A DNA stretch of 64,000 nucleotides from an uncultured Spirochaeta sp. (GTDB lineage: Bacteria > Spirochaetota > Spirochaetia > DSM-27196 > Alkalispirochaetaceae): assembly GCA_913030605.1 (NCBI GenBank), contig CAJWEZ010000018.1, forward strand, positions 1-64,000, given 5' to 3'. Positions 43,485 through 52,307 of this stretch are shown here, piece after piece. Numbering within the stretch: position 1 is the first letter of the stretch; each line of letters starts with the position of its first letter. The notes under the pieces are model-generated. The model was not told the origin of the DNA, did no database searches, and worked only from the letters and a program-made list of their open reading frames with translations. Position numbers and translations under genes: made by a program.

Positions 43485-46400
43485 TCGCTTCGGTTCTCGT
43501 TGCCGTAGTGCTGTTCGGGGTGGCTGTCTCCCCGGCGGCGCAGACCACCGGCGGCGGGAACACCCTGTACTTCGAGGATCCCCGCGCCCTGGCCGTAGGT
43601 GAGGCCCGCTTTCCGCAGCTTCTGTCGATGTCCGGCGAGCTGATACTTGTGCATCAGGAGTCCGAGAACGTCTCCGACGAGGGTGGCCAGATCTACATCA
43701 CCGTCCAACGCTCGCCCGACGGTCGCGAATGGGAGCGCCGCCCCCGACGCATCGGCCCGGTGCCGTTCGCCGGTACGTCGGTTCCGTACGTGTTTTCCGC
43801 TGCCCGTGGCGCCGACAACTCCCTCTACGTTGCCGTGACACGGTCTGCCGACGAAACGGTCATCTACCGCAGCACCGACCGCGGCGAGTCGTTCGACGTT
43901 GTCCACCGCGTCACGACGGCGCAGACAAACGTGGCTCCGCGCCTCTTTCGGACTTCGGATGACTCGATGCTGCTCTTCGTGAACACGAACCTCAACGGTC
44001 GGCAGCAGCCGATCTACACACACAGTGCCGATGGCGCCACCTGGAGCGATCCGCAGCCGCTGGAACCGGATCCGCAGGTCGGGCTTGTCTTTCTCCCTAC
44101 CGTAGCGAGCCTCAACGGCCGCGACTACGTCGCCTATCAGGGAATCAACATCACCGATCGCAGCACGTACCAGCTGTACCTGCGTATCAGCGACGACGGT
44201 GGCCGCACGTGGTCCGACGGACGACGCGTCACGACGTTCGTGGATCCAACACAGTCCGACAACGCGGATCTCTACGACAACCAGCGGCCCGATCTGGTTG
44301 CGGATCCATCCGGCGAGCAACTGCTTCTGGCGTGGGAGCGACGGTTCCAGACAGGGAGCCCGCAGGTGTATCTCCTCGGTCTGGACGCCGGCGGCAACTC
44401 GAACGGTCTGGTCGAGGAGGTCACCGGTCGATTCGAACTGGCACGTTACCCCCGCATCGCCTTCGACAACGGCGATCCGATTCTCGTGTGGTTTACCAAC
44501 CCCCAGGGCAACAGCCGGGTGGTCCTCGGGCGACGTGGCGGGTTTCGGTGGGCTACGGAGAATCTCAGCCCCCTGGTGGGTGAGGCGACGTTCGCCGAGC
44601 CGGTGATGTACGACGGGCGCCTCCACATCGTCTGGCAACGGCGGGCCGGCGAGTCGGGATCCGAGATCGTGTACGCCGAACCCGATCAGTCGGTGGAGCT
44701 CCCGACCGTTCTGGCGTCGAACGTCCCCGCCGATGGTCGCAGCGCCACGCCGCGCGCGGCGTTCACGGTCCGCGACCCCGCCGACGCCTCGGGAATCCGG
44801 GGGTACGCATGGGTCTGGTCACGGGACCCCGATGCTCCTGTTCCCGCCGAGATCCGTCAGCGCGTGCCGGACCGGCAGGTCGTGGTTCGGGCCGAAACCG
44901 ACGGTCCGTGGTACCTGCGGCTCCGGGCGACGGACTTCGCCGGGAACTGGTCGGACGCGGCCACCGCCCGGTTCGTACTCGACACCACACCCCCGCCGCC
45001 GGTGAGTTTTCCTCCGCCGTCGGTGGACGAGAACGGGTTCCTCGCCTCCAATACCTTTCAGGTCGGGTGGAACCCACCGGAGAACGAGCAGTATGTGGGC
45101 GGATACAGCGTACGGCTGGACTACCTGGGCCCCGACCCGGCGATCAACGCGGCGTCGTATCAGCCACCGTCAATGCCGCAACGGGTGACGACCACCGCCG
45201 CAAGCATCGGTCGAACTAACGTCGACAACGGCACGTGGGTCCTGTCGGTGGCGGCGGTGGACTCGGTCGGAAATGTCGGGCCGCCGCGCTCGCTCCCCCT
45301 GCGACTCAACAAGTACATCCCCGTCACGCGGGTCTTCGCCTCAACCGTGGAACGGGATCTTCTGGGCCGCTATCGCGTGTCCGTCCTCGGCCGCGGGTTC
45401 GACAGTAACGGCTCGATCAGTCAGGTGGTTCTGGACCGCGACGGCTCGCCACCGTACGACTACACATTCAACGCCTGGCAGGGGGCATTTGAGGTCGACG
45501 GCGACCGTCGGCTGTCGGGACTGCTGGTGGATGACATTCCAAGCGGGCGGTATCGGCTCGGGCTGCTGCACCCGGAACGGGGGATGTACATCGCTCCCGA
45601 ACCGCTTATCCTGCAGGAACGGGGCGTGGTCAAATACGGCGATTTCAGCCCCGTATTCGATCCCTCAATGACCGCCCGACCGTCGGGCGGCATCGCCGAC
45701 ACGCGGGATGTTGCGTTCATCCTGGTGGTAGTCGCCGCTGCGGCGCTCATTCTCATCTCGGGGGCCCGGCTGGTCGTGATCGGCGGCGAGATTCGCCGCC
45801 TGAACGTCGAGGCGAGGGCACTCATCACCGGCCGTGAGCCGGTCCCGGTCCATGACCGGGCGGAAAGGACCCGGCGTATGAAGGTCAAAGGTGGCGGACT
45901 CCGGGTGAAGTTCGCGTTCTTCGTGGTTCTCCTCGTCATCGGCGTAGTCGTCCTGGTGGCGGTTGTACTCGGCCGCAACGTCCTTGCGCGGCAGGAACAG
46001 GTCCTGACCCAGGGGCTCCAGCAGCGGATCGAGCTGCTGGTCGATGGCCAGGTAACGGGGGCGAGACCGGCGCTGCAGAACCCGCAACTGAACATCGATC
46101 AGCTGCAGAACGTCGCCAGCCAGGGAGAGGCGATGTCGGAAGCGCTGTACGTGACGATCACCGGTCTGGACCAGCAGGGCGAACTGCAGACCGTATTCGG
46201 TACCACCGACCCGGCGATCGTTGACGCCACCGGCGATCGGATCAACACCGACACCTACATCGTCGGTGTATCGAAGGTGACCGACGAGGTGACGCCGCTG
46301 GTAGCCGATCTCTCCGAACAGCTGAACGCCCAGGCGCAGCAGGACCTCGGGGACATACCGGTGGAACTCGAACGGCTGTCGCAGGAGGCACAGCGGCTGA

Positions 46401-48061
46401 TCCTCCAGGGGGCCGACGAAGCGGAAATCGCACGCATCGACGACGTCCGCGCCCAGCTCCTGCGGCGGGGCCGACAACGCCTCTCCGAAATCGCCGGGCC
46501 GATTCGCAGTGTTCCCGATTTCGACGTCACCCGGCTCCGCCGCGACGTGACAGATTTTCTGCTCTACAAGCCGGTGATGGATATCGTTCCCGGCGCCGGC
46601 GCCGGATTCGGCGACTACTATCGCGGAACGGTTCGTGTGGCGATCTCTACGCAGCTGATACTCGACGAAATTGATGCGACGCGACGCGACCTCGTCATCA
46701 CGACGATCATTATCGCCGCAGCGGCGGTGGCGGCGGGAATCCTGGGTGCGTACATCCTGGCGACGATCGTCGTTCGGCCCATCAACCGGCTGGTCGCGCT
46801 GGTGGAAAAGATCGGCGCCACCGAGGACAAGGCGGCGCTCAAGGGCGAGTCGCTCGAGCTGCGGACGCGGGACGAACTGAACGTCCTGGCCGATTCGATC
46901 AACGATATGGTATCCGGACTGGTGAAAGCCGCCGAGGCGGACAAGGACCTCAAGTTCGGTAAGGAAACGCAAAAGGCGTTCATCCCGCTTCAGCCGATCA
47001 CGGACGACACAAAGCGAACGTTCGGTGAGTTGGAGGAGCCCGGCGTCTATTTCTTCGGGTACTACGAGGGCGCCAAGGGCGTGTCGGGTGACTACTTCAC
47101 GTACCAGAAGCTGAGCGATCGCTACTACGCCATGATCAAATGCGATGTCGCCGGAAAAGGGATTCCCGCGGCGCTCATCATGGTGCAGGTTGCGACCGTG
47201 TTCCAGGACTACTTTCGTGGATGGACCCCCAAAAGCCCGGGCCTCGATCTCTCGTCACTGGTCCTGCGGATTAACGATATCGTCGCGGAACGCCAGTTCA
47301 AGGGGCGATTCGCCGCCCTCACCACCGGCATTCTCGACGCACAGAAGGGTGCGTTTTACCTTGCCAACGCCGGTGACAACCAGCTGCACGTCTATCGGCA
47401 CGCCAAGCGCGAGGTCGAACAACTGACCATTCCCGGCGGCCCCGCGGCGGGCACATTCTCCAGTGCCGACCTTCCCATCAGCTTCCCGCAGGAGATGCGG
47501 GCGGTCGACCACGGTGACATGCTTCTGCTGTTCACCGACGGACTGGAGGAGGCCAAGCGCCTCCTCCGTGGATCCGACTGGCAGACGTTTACCGTGACGC
47601 AGGAGATGATCGACAACGGCGAGGTGGCGGAGGGCCTGTCGCCGGACGAGGATGGTGAAGAGTTCAGCAACGAGCGTATCCACCGCATCGTGTCGGCGGT
47701 GGAGGCGGGGGGCTCGTATCGGCTGGAGAAACTGATGGATCCCGAGGCGGATGCGGACCTGGTGTTCGACTACAGCGGGTGCGAGAACACCGCCCGTGAC
47801 GCGGTTCTGGCGGTGGTGGCCGCGGAGCGCGTGTTCCGTCTGGTGCCGGATCCAGCCGCGGGACCCGACAGCCGCATAGAGATCGACCGCGTGGTGGTGG
47901 ATTTTCTGAGGCAACACTTCGTACCCTTCGACCGGTACTTCTCGCACCCCGTGGTACCGCCGACCGAGGACGACGGCACGAGCCAGTACGTGGCGTTCTC
48001 ACACCTGCGTGAAGACGAGCAGTTCGACGATATTACGATGCTGGTCGTCCGCCGGCGCTGA
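43469..48061 (+). CDS. Receptor-type PP2C/SpoIIE phosphatase with Asp-box beta-propeller, apparent ACG start
   Basis: About 1530 residues. Order: signal peptide; four sialidase Asp-boxes (RSPDGREW, RSTDRGESF, HSADGATW, ISDDGGRTW); fibronectin-like region; transmembrane helix (FILVVVAAAALILISGA); second helix, extracytoplasmic sensor, third helix; HAMP (RPINRLVALVEKIGAT); SpoIIE/PP2C phosphatase with GVSGDYF, DVAGKGIPAAL and LLFTDGLEEA. The first standard start, GTG 43508, would cut off the n-region of the signal peptide. In frame upstream, ACG at 43469 gives MTRHLIASVLVAVVLFG and lies eight bases after AGGAGG. It likely senses an external ligand and dephosphorylates an anti-anti-sigma factor. 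Confidence 0.88.
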   Translation, partial: TTRHLIASVLVAVVLFGVAVSPAAQTTGGGNTLYFEDPRALAVGEARFPQLLSMSGELILVHQESENVSDEGGQIYITVQRSPDGREWERRPRRIGPVPFAGTSVPYVFSAARGADNSLYVAVTRSADETVIYRSTDRGESFDVVHRVTTAQTNVAPRLFRTSDDSMLLFVNTNLNGRQQPIYTHSADGATWSDPQPLEPDPQVGLVFLPTVASLNGRDYVAYQGINITDRSTYQLYLRISDDGGRTWSDGRRVTTFVDPTQSDNADLYDNQRPDLVADPSGEQLLLAWERRFQTGSPQVYLLGLDAGGNSNGLVEEVTGRFELARYPRIAFDNGDPILVWFTNPQGNSRVVLGRRGGFRWATENLSPLVGEATFAEPVMYDGRLHIVWQRRAGESGSEIVYAEPDQSVELPTVLASNVPADGRSATPRAAFTVRDPADASGIRGYAWVWSRDPDAPVPAEIRQRVPDRQVVVRAETDGPWYLRLRATDFAGNWSDAATARFVLDTTPPPPVSFPPPSVDENGFLASNTFQVGWNPPENEQYVGGYSVRLDYLGPDPAINAASYQPPSMPQRVTTTAASIGRTNVDNGTWVLSVAAVDSVGNVGPPRSLPLRLNKYIPVTRVFASTVERDLLGRYRVSVLGRGFDSNGSISQVVLDRDGSPPYDYTFNAWQGAFEVDGDRRLSGLLVDDIPSGRYRLGLLHPERGMYIAPEPLILQERGVVKYGDFSPVFDPSMTARPSGGIADTRDVAFILVVVAAAALILISGARLVVIGGEIRRLNVEARALITGREPVPVHDRAERTRRMKVKGGGLRVKFAFFVVLLVIGVVVLVAVVLGRNVLARQEQVLTQGLQQRIELLVDGQVTGARPALQNPQLNIDQLQNVASQGEAMSEALYVTITGLDQQGELQTVFGTTDPAIVDATGDRINTDTYIVGVSKVTDEVTPLVADLSEQLNAQAQQDLGDIPVELERLSQEAQRLILQGADEAEIARIDDVRAQLLRRGRQRLSEIAGPIRSVPDFDVTRLRRDVTDFLLYKPVMDIVPGAGAGFGDYYRGTVRVAISTQLILDEIDATRRDLVITTIIIAAAAVAAGILGAYILATIVVRPINRLVALVEKIGATEDKAALKGESLELRTRDELNVLADSINDMVSGLVKAAEADKDLKFGKETQKAFIPLQPITDDTKRTFGELEEPGVYFFGYYEGAKGVSGDYFTYQKLSDRYYAMIKCDVAGKGIPAALIMVQVATVFQDYFRGWTPKSPGLDLSSLVLRINDIVAERQFKGRFAALTTGILDAQKGAFYLANAGDNQLHVYRHAKREVEQLTIPGGPAAGTFSSADLPISFPQEMRAVDHGDMLLLFTDGLEEAKRLLRGSDWQTFTVTQEMIDNGEVAEGLSPDEDGEEFSNERIHRIVSAVEAGGSYRLEKLMDPEADADLVFDYSGCENTARDAVLAVVAAERVFRLVPDPAAGPDSRIEIDRVVVDFLRQHFVPFDRYFSHPVVPPTEDDGTSQYVAFSHLREDEQFDDITMLVVRRR

Positions 48062-48090
48062 ACGGTGAGCGTCGGGCGGGAAGGGGGCCG

Positions 48091-48840
48091 TCAGCCGGCG
48101 CGCTGCAGCAGGTGCAGCATGTGCACTGCCGCCGGGATCGCAAGGCCCTGATCGATCTGCTGACTCACGGCAGCGGAAATGCGCCCGGATCGCATCTGAC
48201 GAGAAAGCTTTTTGTTCGGCTCCACCGCCACCAGATGGCGCACGTGAGCCAGGAGCTCTGCGCTCTGTTCGGGAAAGTCCCGCCGCAGGGCCGCGGCCTC
48301 TTCCTCCAGGTCCGTCGACGGGCGTTCCGTGGGACCGACCGATTCCAGATGCTGCAACAGATCCTCGGCGCGGTGTACGAAACGGTTTTCGGAGAACACC
48401 ACCGAATCGACCTTGCTGCGGAGAGCAACCCGGCGCTGCGATGCGGTGCGGGACTGTTCGAACCGCCGTCCCACGAGTACGAAGGTGAGGATGCCCGCGC
48501 CGAGGCCCACCACCGATTCGTCCACCACCGGCAGGGGATCGCGAATGACCACCGCGAGAAACAGGTACACGACAAGAAAGGCCGCAGCCGCGATGAGAAA
48601 TCGCGGAATGAATCGACGCTCATTGATCCAGTCGCGCACGTCGTCTTCTATCCGGCGGTACAGTTCGTTTCGCAGCATCGTCACCGACTCGACGCGCGGC
48701 TCGCGACCGTACATCCCGGTGAGGGTGGTATCCGATCCCAGTTCGAGCATGCTTCCGGGTTTCATCAACGGGTGCACGAACAGCGCGGTTCCATCACCGC
48801 GGCTCAAGTGGTAGATCGTGATCGGACCTGCGGATTGCAT
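48091..48840 (-). CDS. Membrane protein of unknown function
   Basis: A 249-residue protein: a soluble N-terminal part of about 80 residues, two adjacent transmembrane helices (FIPRFLIAAAAFLVVYLFLAV and the following VGLGAGILTFVLV), then a charged cytoplasmic or periplasmic helical part. I do not recognise the family. The ATG at 48840 was chosen over an in-frame ATG at 48918 because it lies exactly six bases after a -10 box with a perfect -35; the longer frame would overlap the ankyrin gene. Confidence 0.7.
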   Translation of the reverse strand: MQSAGPITIYHLSRGDGTALFVHPLMKPGSMLELGSDTTLTGMYGREPRVESVTMLRNELYRRIEDDVRDWINERRFIPRFLIAAAAFLVVYLFLAVVIRDPLPVVDESVVGLGAGILTFVLVGRRFEQSRTASQRRVALRSKVDSVVFSENRFVHRAEDLLQHLESVGPTERPSTDLEEEAAALRRDFPEQSAELLAHVRHLVAVEPNKKLSRQMRSGRISAAVSQQIDQGLAIPAAVHMLHLLQRAG

Positions 48841-48846
48841 GGCGAG

Positions 48847-48875
48847 AAAGTACGCGTCTGACTCCGGGGTGTCAA
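48847..48875 (-). promoter_or_regulatory. Promoter of the 249-residue membrane protein gene
   Basis: Perfect -35 TTGACA (48870-48875), 17 bases, -10 TACTTT (48847-48852), six bases to the ATG. The -35 overlaps the stop codon region of the upstream ankyrin gene. Confidence 0.7.
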
Positions 48876-49750
48876 GAAAGCCGTTCGACCACGTCCACGA
48901 GACCGAAGAGTCGGGCATATGCCGCAGCCGACATCCCCAGGCCGTCGGTGATTCCGGCATCTGCGCCGGCGTCCAGCAGCATGAGCGCGGCCTCGCCGTC
49001 ACGGGCACCCACAGCGATCATGAGTGCGGTCTGTCCCGCGTCGGTCACGTGGTCAACCTCCGCGCCCAGTTCGAGACACCGCCGCAGGAGCTCAGGTTTG
49101 CGGGCAGCTGCCAGCTCGCACGTGGCGGTCGAGCCACGGTCCCGTGCCACGGCGTTCACGTTGGCCCCGGCGTCGAGTAGCAGCGTCACCGCGTCCCACG
49201 CGTGACCGCGAATCGCTGCGTTCAGCGCCGGGGTCCCGCGGGAATCCACGCTGTCGGGTGTGACACCGAGTCGCAGGAGCGATTCGATCGCCACGGTGTG
49301 GTCCAGGGCGGCGGCGTTTGCAAGGCCGATTCCGTTGGCACTGAACCCGGCGTCGGCGACCGTCCGGGTGTCCGCCTCGCGGAGCGACGTACGACTGAAC
49401 TCCGCCGCCACCCGGTCGAGGAACGCCGAGATCTCTCCGGGAGTCGCGACGTGGATACCGTGCGCGGCCCCGGAGTCCGCGCTCCCGGCGTCGACGTCAT
49501 CGTCGAACGCCACCAGCAGAACCGGAACCTCGCGCCCCAGGAAAAACGGCAGCAGATCGGCGCCGGCGGAATCACCGTCAATGGCAACCACGGCGGCCTC
49601 GACCTCGCGGAGTGTCTGAACGAACGCCCCGTCCCAGCGATACACCGGGTGGCCGGCGGTCTCCGGCAGCGTCCGGTAGTCCACGTCGGACCGCTCCGGC
49701 AGGTAGGGGTGCAGGGTGCGGCTCACGCCGATGCGAAAGGTCGCAGTCAC
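48872..49750 (-). CDS. Ankyrin-repeat protein
   Basis: A 292-residue protein. The second half holds about four ankyrin repeats, for example TPALNAAIRGHAWDAVTLLL, ELLRRCLELGAEVDHVTDAG and QTALMIAVGARDGEAALMLL with following DAGADAGITD. The first 150 residues have alternating strands and helices (VVAIDGDSAGADLL, VPVLLVAFDDDVDAG) reminiscent of a Rossmann-like or TIR-like fold but without a recognised motif. No signal peptide. GTG start overlaps the cupin stop by four bases. Likely a cytosolic protein-interaction module. Confidence 0.8.
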   Translation of the reverse strand: MTATFRIGVSRTLHPYLPERSDVDYRTLPETAGHPVYRWDGAFVQTLREVEAAVVAIDGDSAGADLLPFFLGREVPVLLVAFDDDVDAGSADSGAAHGIHVATPGEISAFLDRVAAEFSRTSLREADTRTVADAGFSANGIGLANAAALDHTVAIESLLRLGVTPDSVDSRGTPALNAAIRGHAWDAVTLLLDAGANVNAVARDRGSTATCELAAARKPELLRRCLELGAEVDHVTDAGQTALMIAVGARDGEAALMLLDAGADAGITDGLGMSAAAYARLFGLVDVVERLS

Positions 49751-50115
49751 GCGTCTTCGCGATGAACCAGATCCGGCGAGAACGCCGGCATGCACACCGA
49801 CCAGTAGTCCGCGGGCTCGTCGAAGGGATTGGAATAGCGCACCCTGGTTCCCGCGGGAACGAAGAGGCTTTCCCCGGCCTTGAGCGTTACCGCGCCATCG
49901 GGAAGCTCGATCCGTTTGGTACCCGACACCATCAGGGTATACTCCCCGAACTCCGGTGTCTGCGCCGGTTCGGACCACCCGGGAGGCGCGATCATGTGGG
50001 CGATACTCACGTCGCGGGATTCGGTGGCGACAGCCCCGAAATGCTCTTCGATCGTCTTCCCGTCGTCGGTGGGAACGCGAAACGGGGCGGTCTGATGAAA
50101 AGGTGTACGTTTCAT
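49747..50115 (-). CDS. Small cupin-domain protein
   Basis: A 122-residue single cupin barrel. Recognisable elements are PGWSEPAQTPEFGEYTLMVSG for cupin motif 1 and LKAGESLFVPAGTRVRYSNP for motif 2. The usual metal-binding histidines are reduced, so it may bind a ligand rather than act as a dioxygenase. Starts at ATG 50115, divergent from the hydrolase gene, and is followed by the ankyrin gene with a four-base overlap. Confidence 0.83.
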   Translation of the reverse strand: MKRTPFHQTAPFRVPTDDGKTIEEHFGAVATESRDVSIAHMIAPPGWSEPAQTPEFGEYTLMVSGTKRIELPDGAVTLKAGESLFVPAGTRVRYSNPFDEPADYWSVCMPAFSPDLVHREDA

Positions 50116-50123
50116 GATCGCAT

Positions 50124-50152
50124 ATCGTGCCACAGAGGCGCGCTTGTGTCAG
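50124..50152 (-). promoter_or_regulatory. Candidate promoter of the cupin-ankyrin unit
   Basis: Minus-strand -35 CTGACA (50147-50152), 17 bases, -10 CACGAT (50124-50129), eight bases to the ATG. The -10 is weak. Its -35 overlaps that of the opposite hydrolase promoter. Confidence 0.35.
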
Positions 50153-50172
50153 CTGCAGGCGTACGCTATCCT
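50144..50172 (+). promoter_or_regulatory. Promoter of the hydrolase gene
   Basis: -35 TTGTGT (50144-50149), 17 bases, -10 TATCCT (50167-50172), seven bases to the ATG at 50180, again leaving no room for a ribosome-binding site. Confidence 0.55.
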
Positions 50173-50179
50173 GATTTCC

Positions 50180-50986
50180 ATGGGCCGAATGACATCGATT
50201 CCCGAGACAACCCGTGTCCAGACCGGCGCACACCCCCTTCTGCTCCCGGGAGAATCCCGGTTGCCGGCGATTCTCCTGCTGCACGGGTACACGGGGTATC
50301 CCGGTGACATGCGGCATCTGGCGACGGCACTCAACCAGGCGGGATACACCGTATCGGTACCGCGGTACCCGGGACACGGAACCAACAATCGGGATTTTCG
50401 GGCCAGTTCCTGGCGTGACTGGCTGCGTCGTGGCATCGACGCATACCTGGACCTGGCAGGTCGGCACGAACACGTCGTGGTGGGCGGGCTGTCCATGGGC
50501 GGCCTGATCGCGGCAATCGTCGCCGCCCGGTTTCCGGTTGAACGACTGATGCTCTTTGCGCCGGCCTTCCGAACGGTGAACCCACTCGTCGCTCTGACCC
50601 CGATTCTGCGATGGGTCGTCCCTCCGCTCCGGAACTCCTCGCCGGAGCAGTACGATGACGCCGAACGGCAGTACATGGCGGACGAGTACTGGAATTGGCA
50701 GTGGCCCGCGCAAACCGCCTCCCTTAACCGACTGATGCACATCGCGCGCCGGTCGATTCCCGATGTCACCGTACCGACACTTACCGTCGTATCCGACGCC
50801 GATCGGTCCGTTCCCGCCTCCGTCGCGGATTTCATTGACCGTCGAATCTCCACGGAGCAGCACTACGTTGTCCGACTCACCGAATCGGGACACGTGGTCA
50901 CCAACGGCTCGGAGCGCGACACGGTCGCCGAGACGGTCGTCGCCTGGCTCGGCGACGCTGAGGTTCCCGCGGCCACACGCCGATAA
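50180..50986 (+). CDS. Alpha/beta hydrolase, carboxylesterase/monoacylglycerol lipase-like
   Basis: A 268-residue serine hydrolase. The oxyanion region is LLHGYTGYPGDM, the nucleophile elbow GLSMGG, the acid lies in VVSDADRSVP and the histidine in TESGHVV. Overall layout matches the Est30-type carboxylesterases and bacterial monoacylglycerol lipases. Cytosolic. ATG at 50180 fits the promoter; a second ATG at 50189 is also possible. The next gene follows after seven bases. Confidence 0.9.
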   Translation: MGRMTSIPETTRVQTGAHPLLLPGESRLPAILLLHGYTGYPGDMRHLATALNQAGYTVSVPRYPGHGTNNRDFRASSWRDWLRRGIDAYLDLAGRHEHVVVGGLSMGGLIAAIVAARFPVERLMLFAPAFRTVNPLVALTPILRWVVPPLRNSSPEQYDDAERQYMADEYWNWQWPAQTASLNRLMHIARRSIPDVTVPTLTVVSDADRSVPASVADFIDRRISTEQHYVVRLTESGHVVTNGSERDTVAETVVAWLGDAEVPAATRR

Positions 50987-50993
50987 TCGAACC

Positions 50994-51974
50994 ATGAACG
51001 TTCGATCCCGTTATCTCTCCACCGCGTGCATCCCGCTCGTACTCGTGCTGGGACTCTTTCTGCCGGGTGTGCTGCCGGCGCAGGCCCCCGGCGCCCGCAC
51101 GCTTCAGAACGGAGAGGGCGCGCCCCTTCTGTTTCTGTTCGTCCCCGACGCGGTCACCGACGACCCTGCAGTCGTCCTCGAGCGCCTGCAAATGGGCGCA
51201 CTCAATCTCCAGGAGCTGGCTCCCCGGGGAATGTGGCGCATTCCCCCCACCGACGGTACGATCGTCGGATATTACGCCGGCGGCCCGTCGGCTGTGGCGT
51301 TCCGTCTTCTGCAACGACCGGTCCGGGCGGGCACCGCGGTCATCACCGTGGGAGGCGAGGATACGATCGACAGCGGTGACGGGGTCGGTACCGTTGCCCC
51401 GTGGCAGCTTCCCGCATCCGCGGAACCGGTGTCTCTGGACGGCGCCGACCGCGATTGGGAGGAAACGGTGCCGGTCGTACGGCGGGCGGCGCTCGCGGAC
51501 CCGGTGCGAATCGAGGATCTCGCCTCCGGTACCCCGCGCACCGTTGACGAGAGTCGGCTCTGGCAGGACGGCGGCAGCGCGGTCCGCACCGTTCGTGCCC
51601 AGCTCGGCCGCGACTGGTGGTTTGTGGCGGTCGAGTCATCCACTGCGATCGCAGACGGTCTCGGTGTCCACATTCGTGCCTATCCGCGGCGGTCGGTTCC
51701 CTCACCGGCGGGGGAGTATGTGGTCCTCGTCGCCGGGGACAGCGGCCCGGTGGTGTTTCGCGCCCCTGGAGGACGCGTCGATCTGGTCGGACAGTACGTC
51801 CGCCGCGGTCGTTTTCTGGAGTTCTCCGTGTCACGTGCCTCACTGGACCGCATCGTCCCCGATCTGTTTGACCGCGAGTTTTCCATGGACCTCGCAACCT
51901 CCTATCGTGAGGCCGGCGAGGGCGAGCGGTTCTCCCTGGCCACCGTGTTCGGTCCGGAGGTTTTCGCCCGCTGA
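50994..51974 (+). CDS. Exported protein of unknown function
   Basis: A 326-residue protein with a clear signal peptide (YLSTACIPLVLVLGLFLPG, cleavage near LPAQA). The mature part is beta-rich and acidic without cysteines or a recognised domain; a segment containing DRDWEETVP and DWWFVAVES suggests a carbohydrate-binding-like beta sandwich, but this is only an impression. It sits between the hydrolase and a zinc-ribbon membrane protein, sharing one base with the latter (TGATG). Confidence 0.65.
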   Translation: MNVRSRYLSTACIPLVLVLGLFLPGVLPAQAPGARTLQNGEGAPLLFLFVPDAVTDDPAVVLERLQMGALNLQELAPRGMWRIPPTDGTIVGYYAGGPSAVAFRLLQRPVRAGTAVITVGGEDTIDSGDGVGTVAPWQLPASAEPVSLDGADRDWEETVPVVRRAALADPVRIEDLASGTPRTVDESRLWQDGGSAVRTVRAQLGRDWWFVAVESSTAIADGLGVHIRAYPRRSVPSPAGEYVVLVAGDSGPVVFRAPGGRVDLVGQYVRRGRFLEFSVSRASLDRIVPDLFDREFSMDLATSYREAGEGERFSLATVFGPEVFAR

Positions 51975-52303
51975 TGCGCCGGTTCTACTGCGAAAACTGC
52001 GGCGCCGAGGTTGATGAACGTGACGAGCTGTGCCGCGAGTGCGGGGCCATCTTCGTGGCGATCAAGTGTCCACGATGCGGCTTCCGGGGAAAACAGCACC
52101 AGTTTGTTCGTGGCTGTCCCCGCTGTGGCTTCCTCGGGGACGATCTGCGCACGACCGGTGATTCCCGCGGCAACGGGAACGATGCCGACCGGCGCACCCG
52201 GTCGGCCCGGCGACGGGAGATGCCCGCGTGGCTGTTCTGGGTGGTGCTCGCGCTGCTGGCGACGAGTTTCATCGTCCTCGCCCGCATCTACGCCGCTCTC
52301 TAG
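51974..52303 (+). CDS. Zinc-ribbon membrane protein
   Basis: A 109-residue protein with two zinc ribbons, CENCGAEVDERDELCREC and CPRCGFRGKQHQFVRGCPRC, a polar linker and a single C-terminal transmembrane helix (WLFWVVLALLATSFIVLA). This tail-anchored layout is common in bacterial zinc-ribbon proteins of unknown role. Translation is coupled to the upstream exported protein. Convergent with the PEGA gene, four bases apart. Confidence 0.8.
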   Translation: MRRFYCENCGAEVDERDELCRECGAIFVAIKCPRCGFRGKQHQFVRGCPRCGFLGDDLRTTGDSRGNGNDADRRTRSARRREMPAWLFWVVLALLATSFIVLARIYAAL

Positions 52304-52307
52304 GCGC

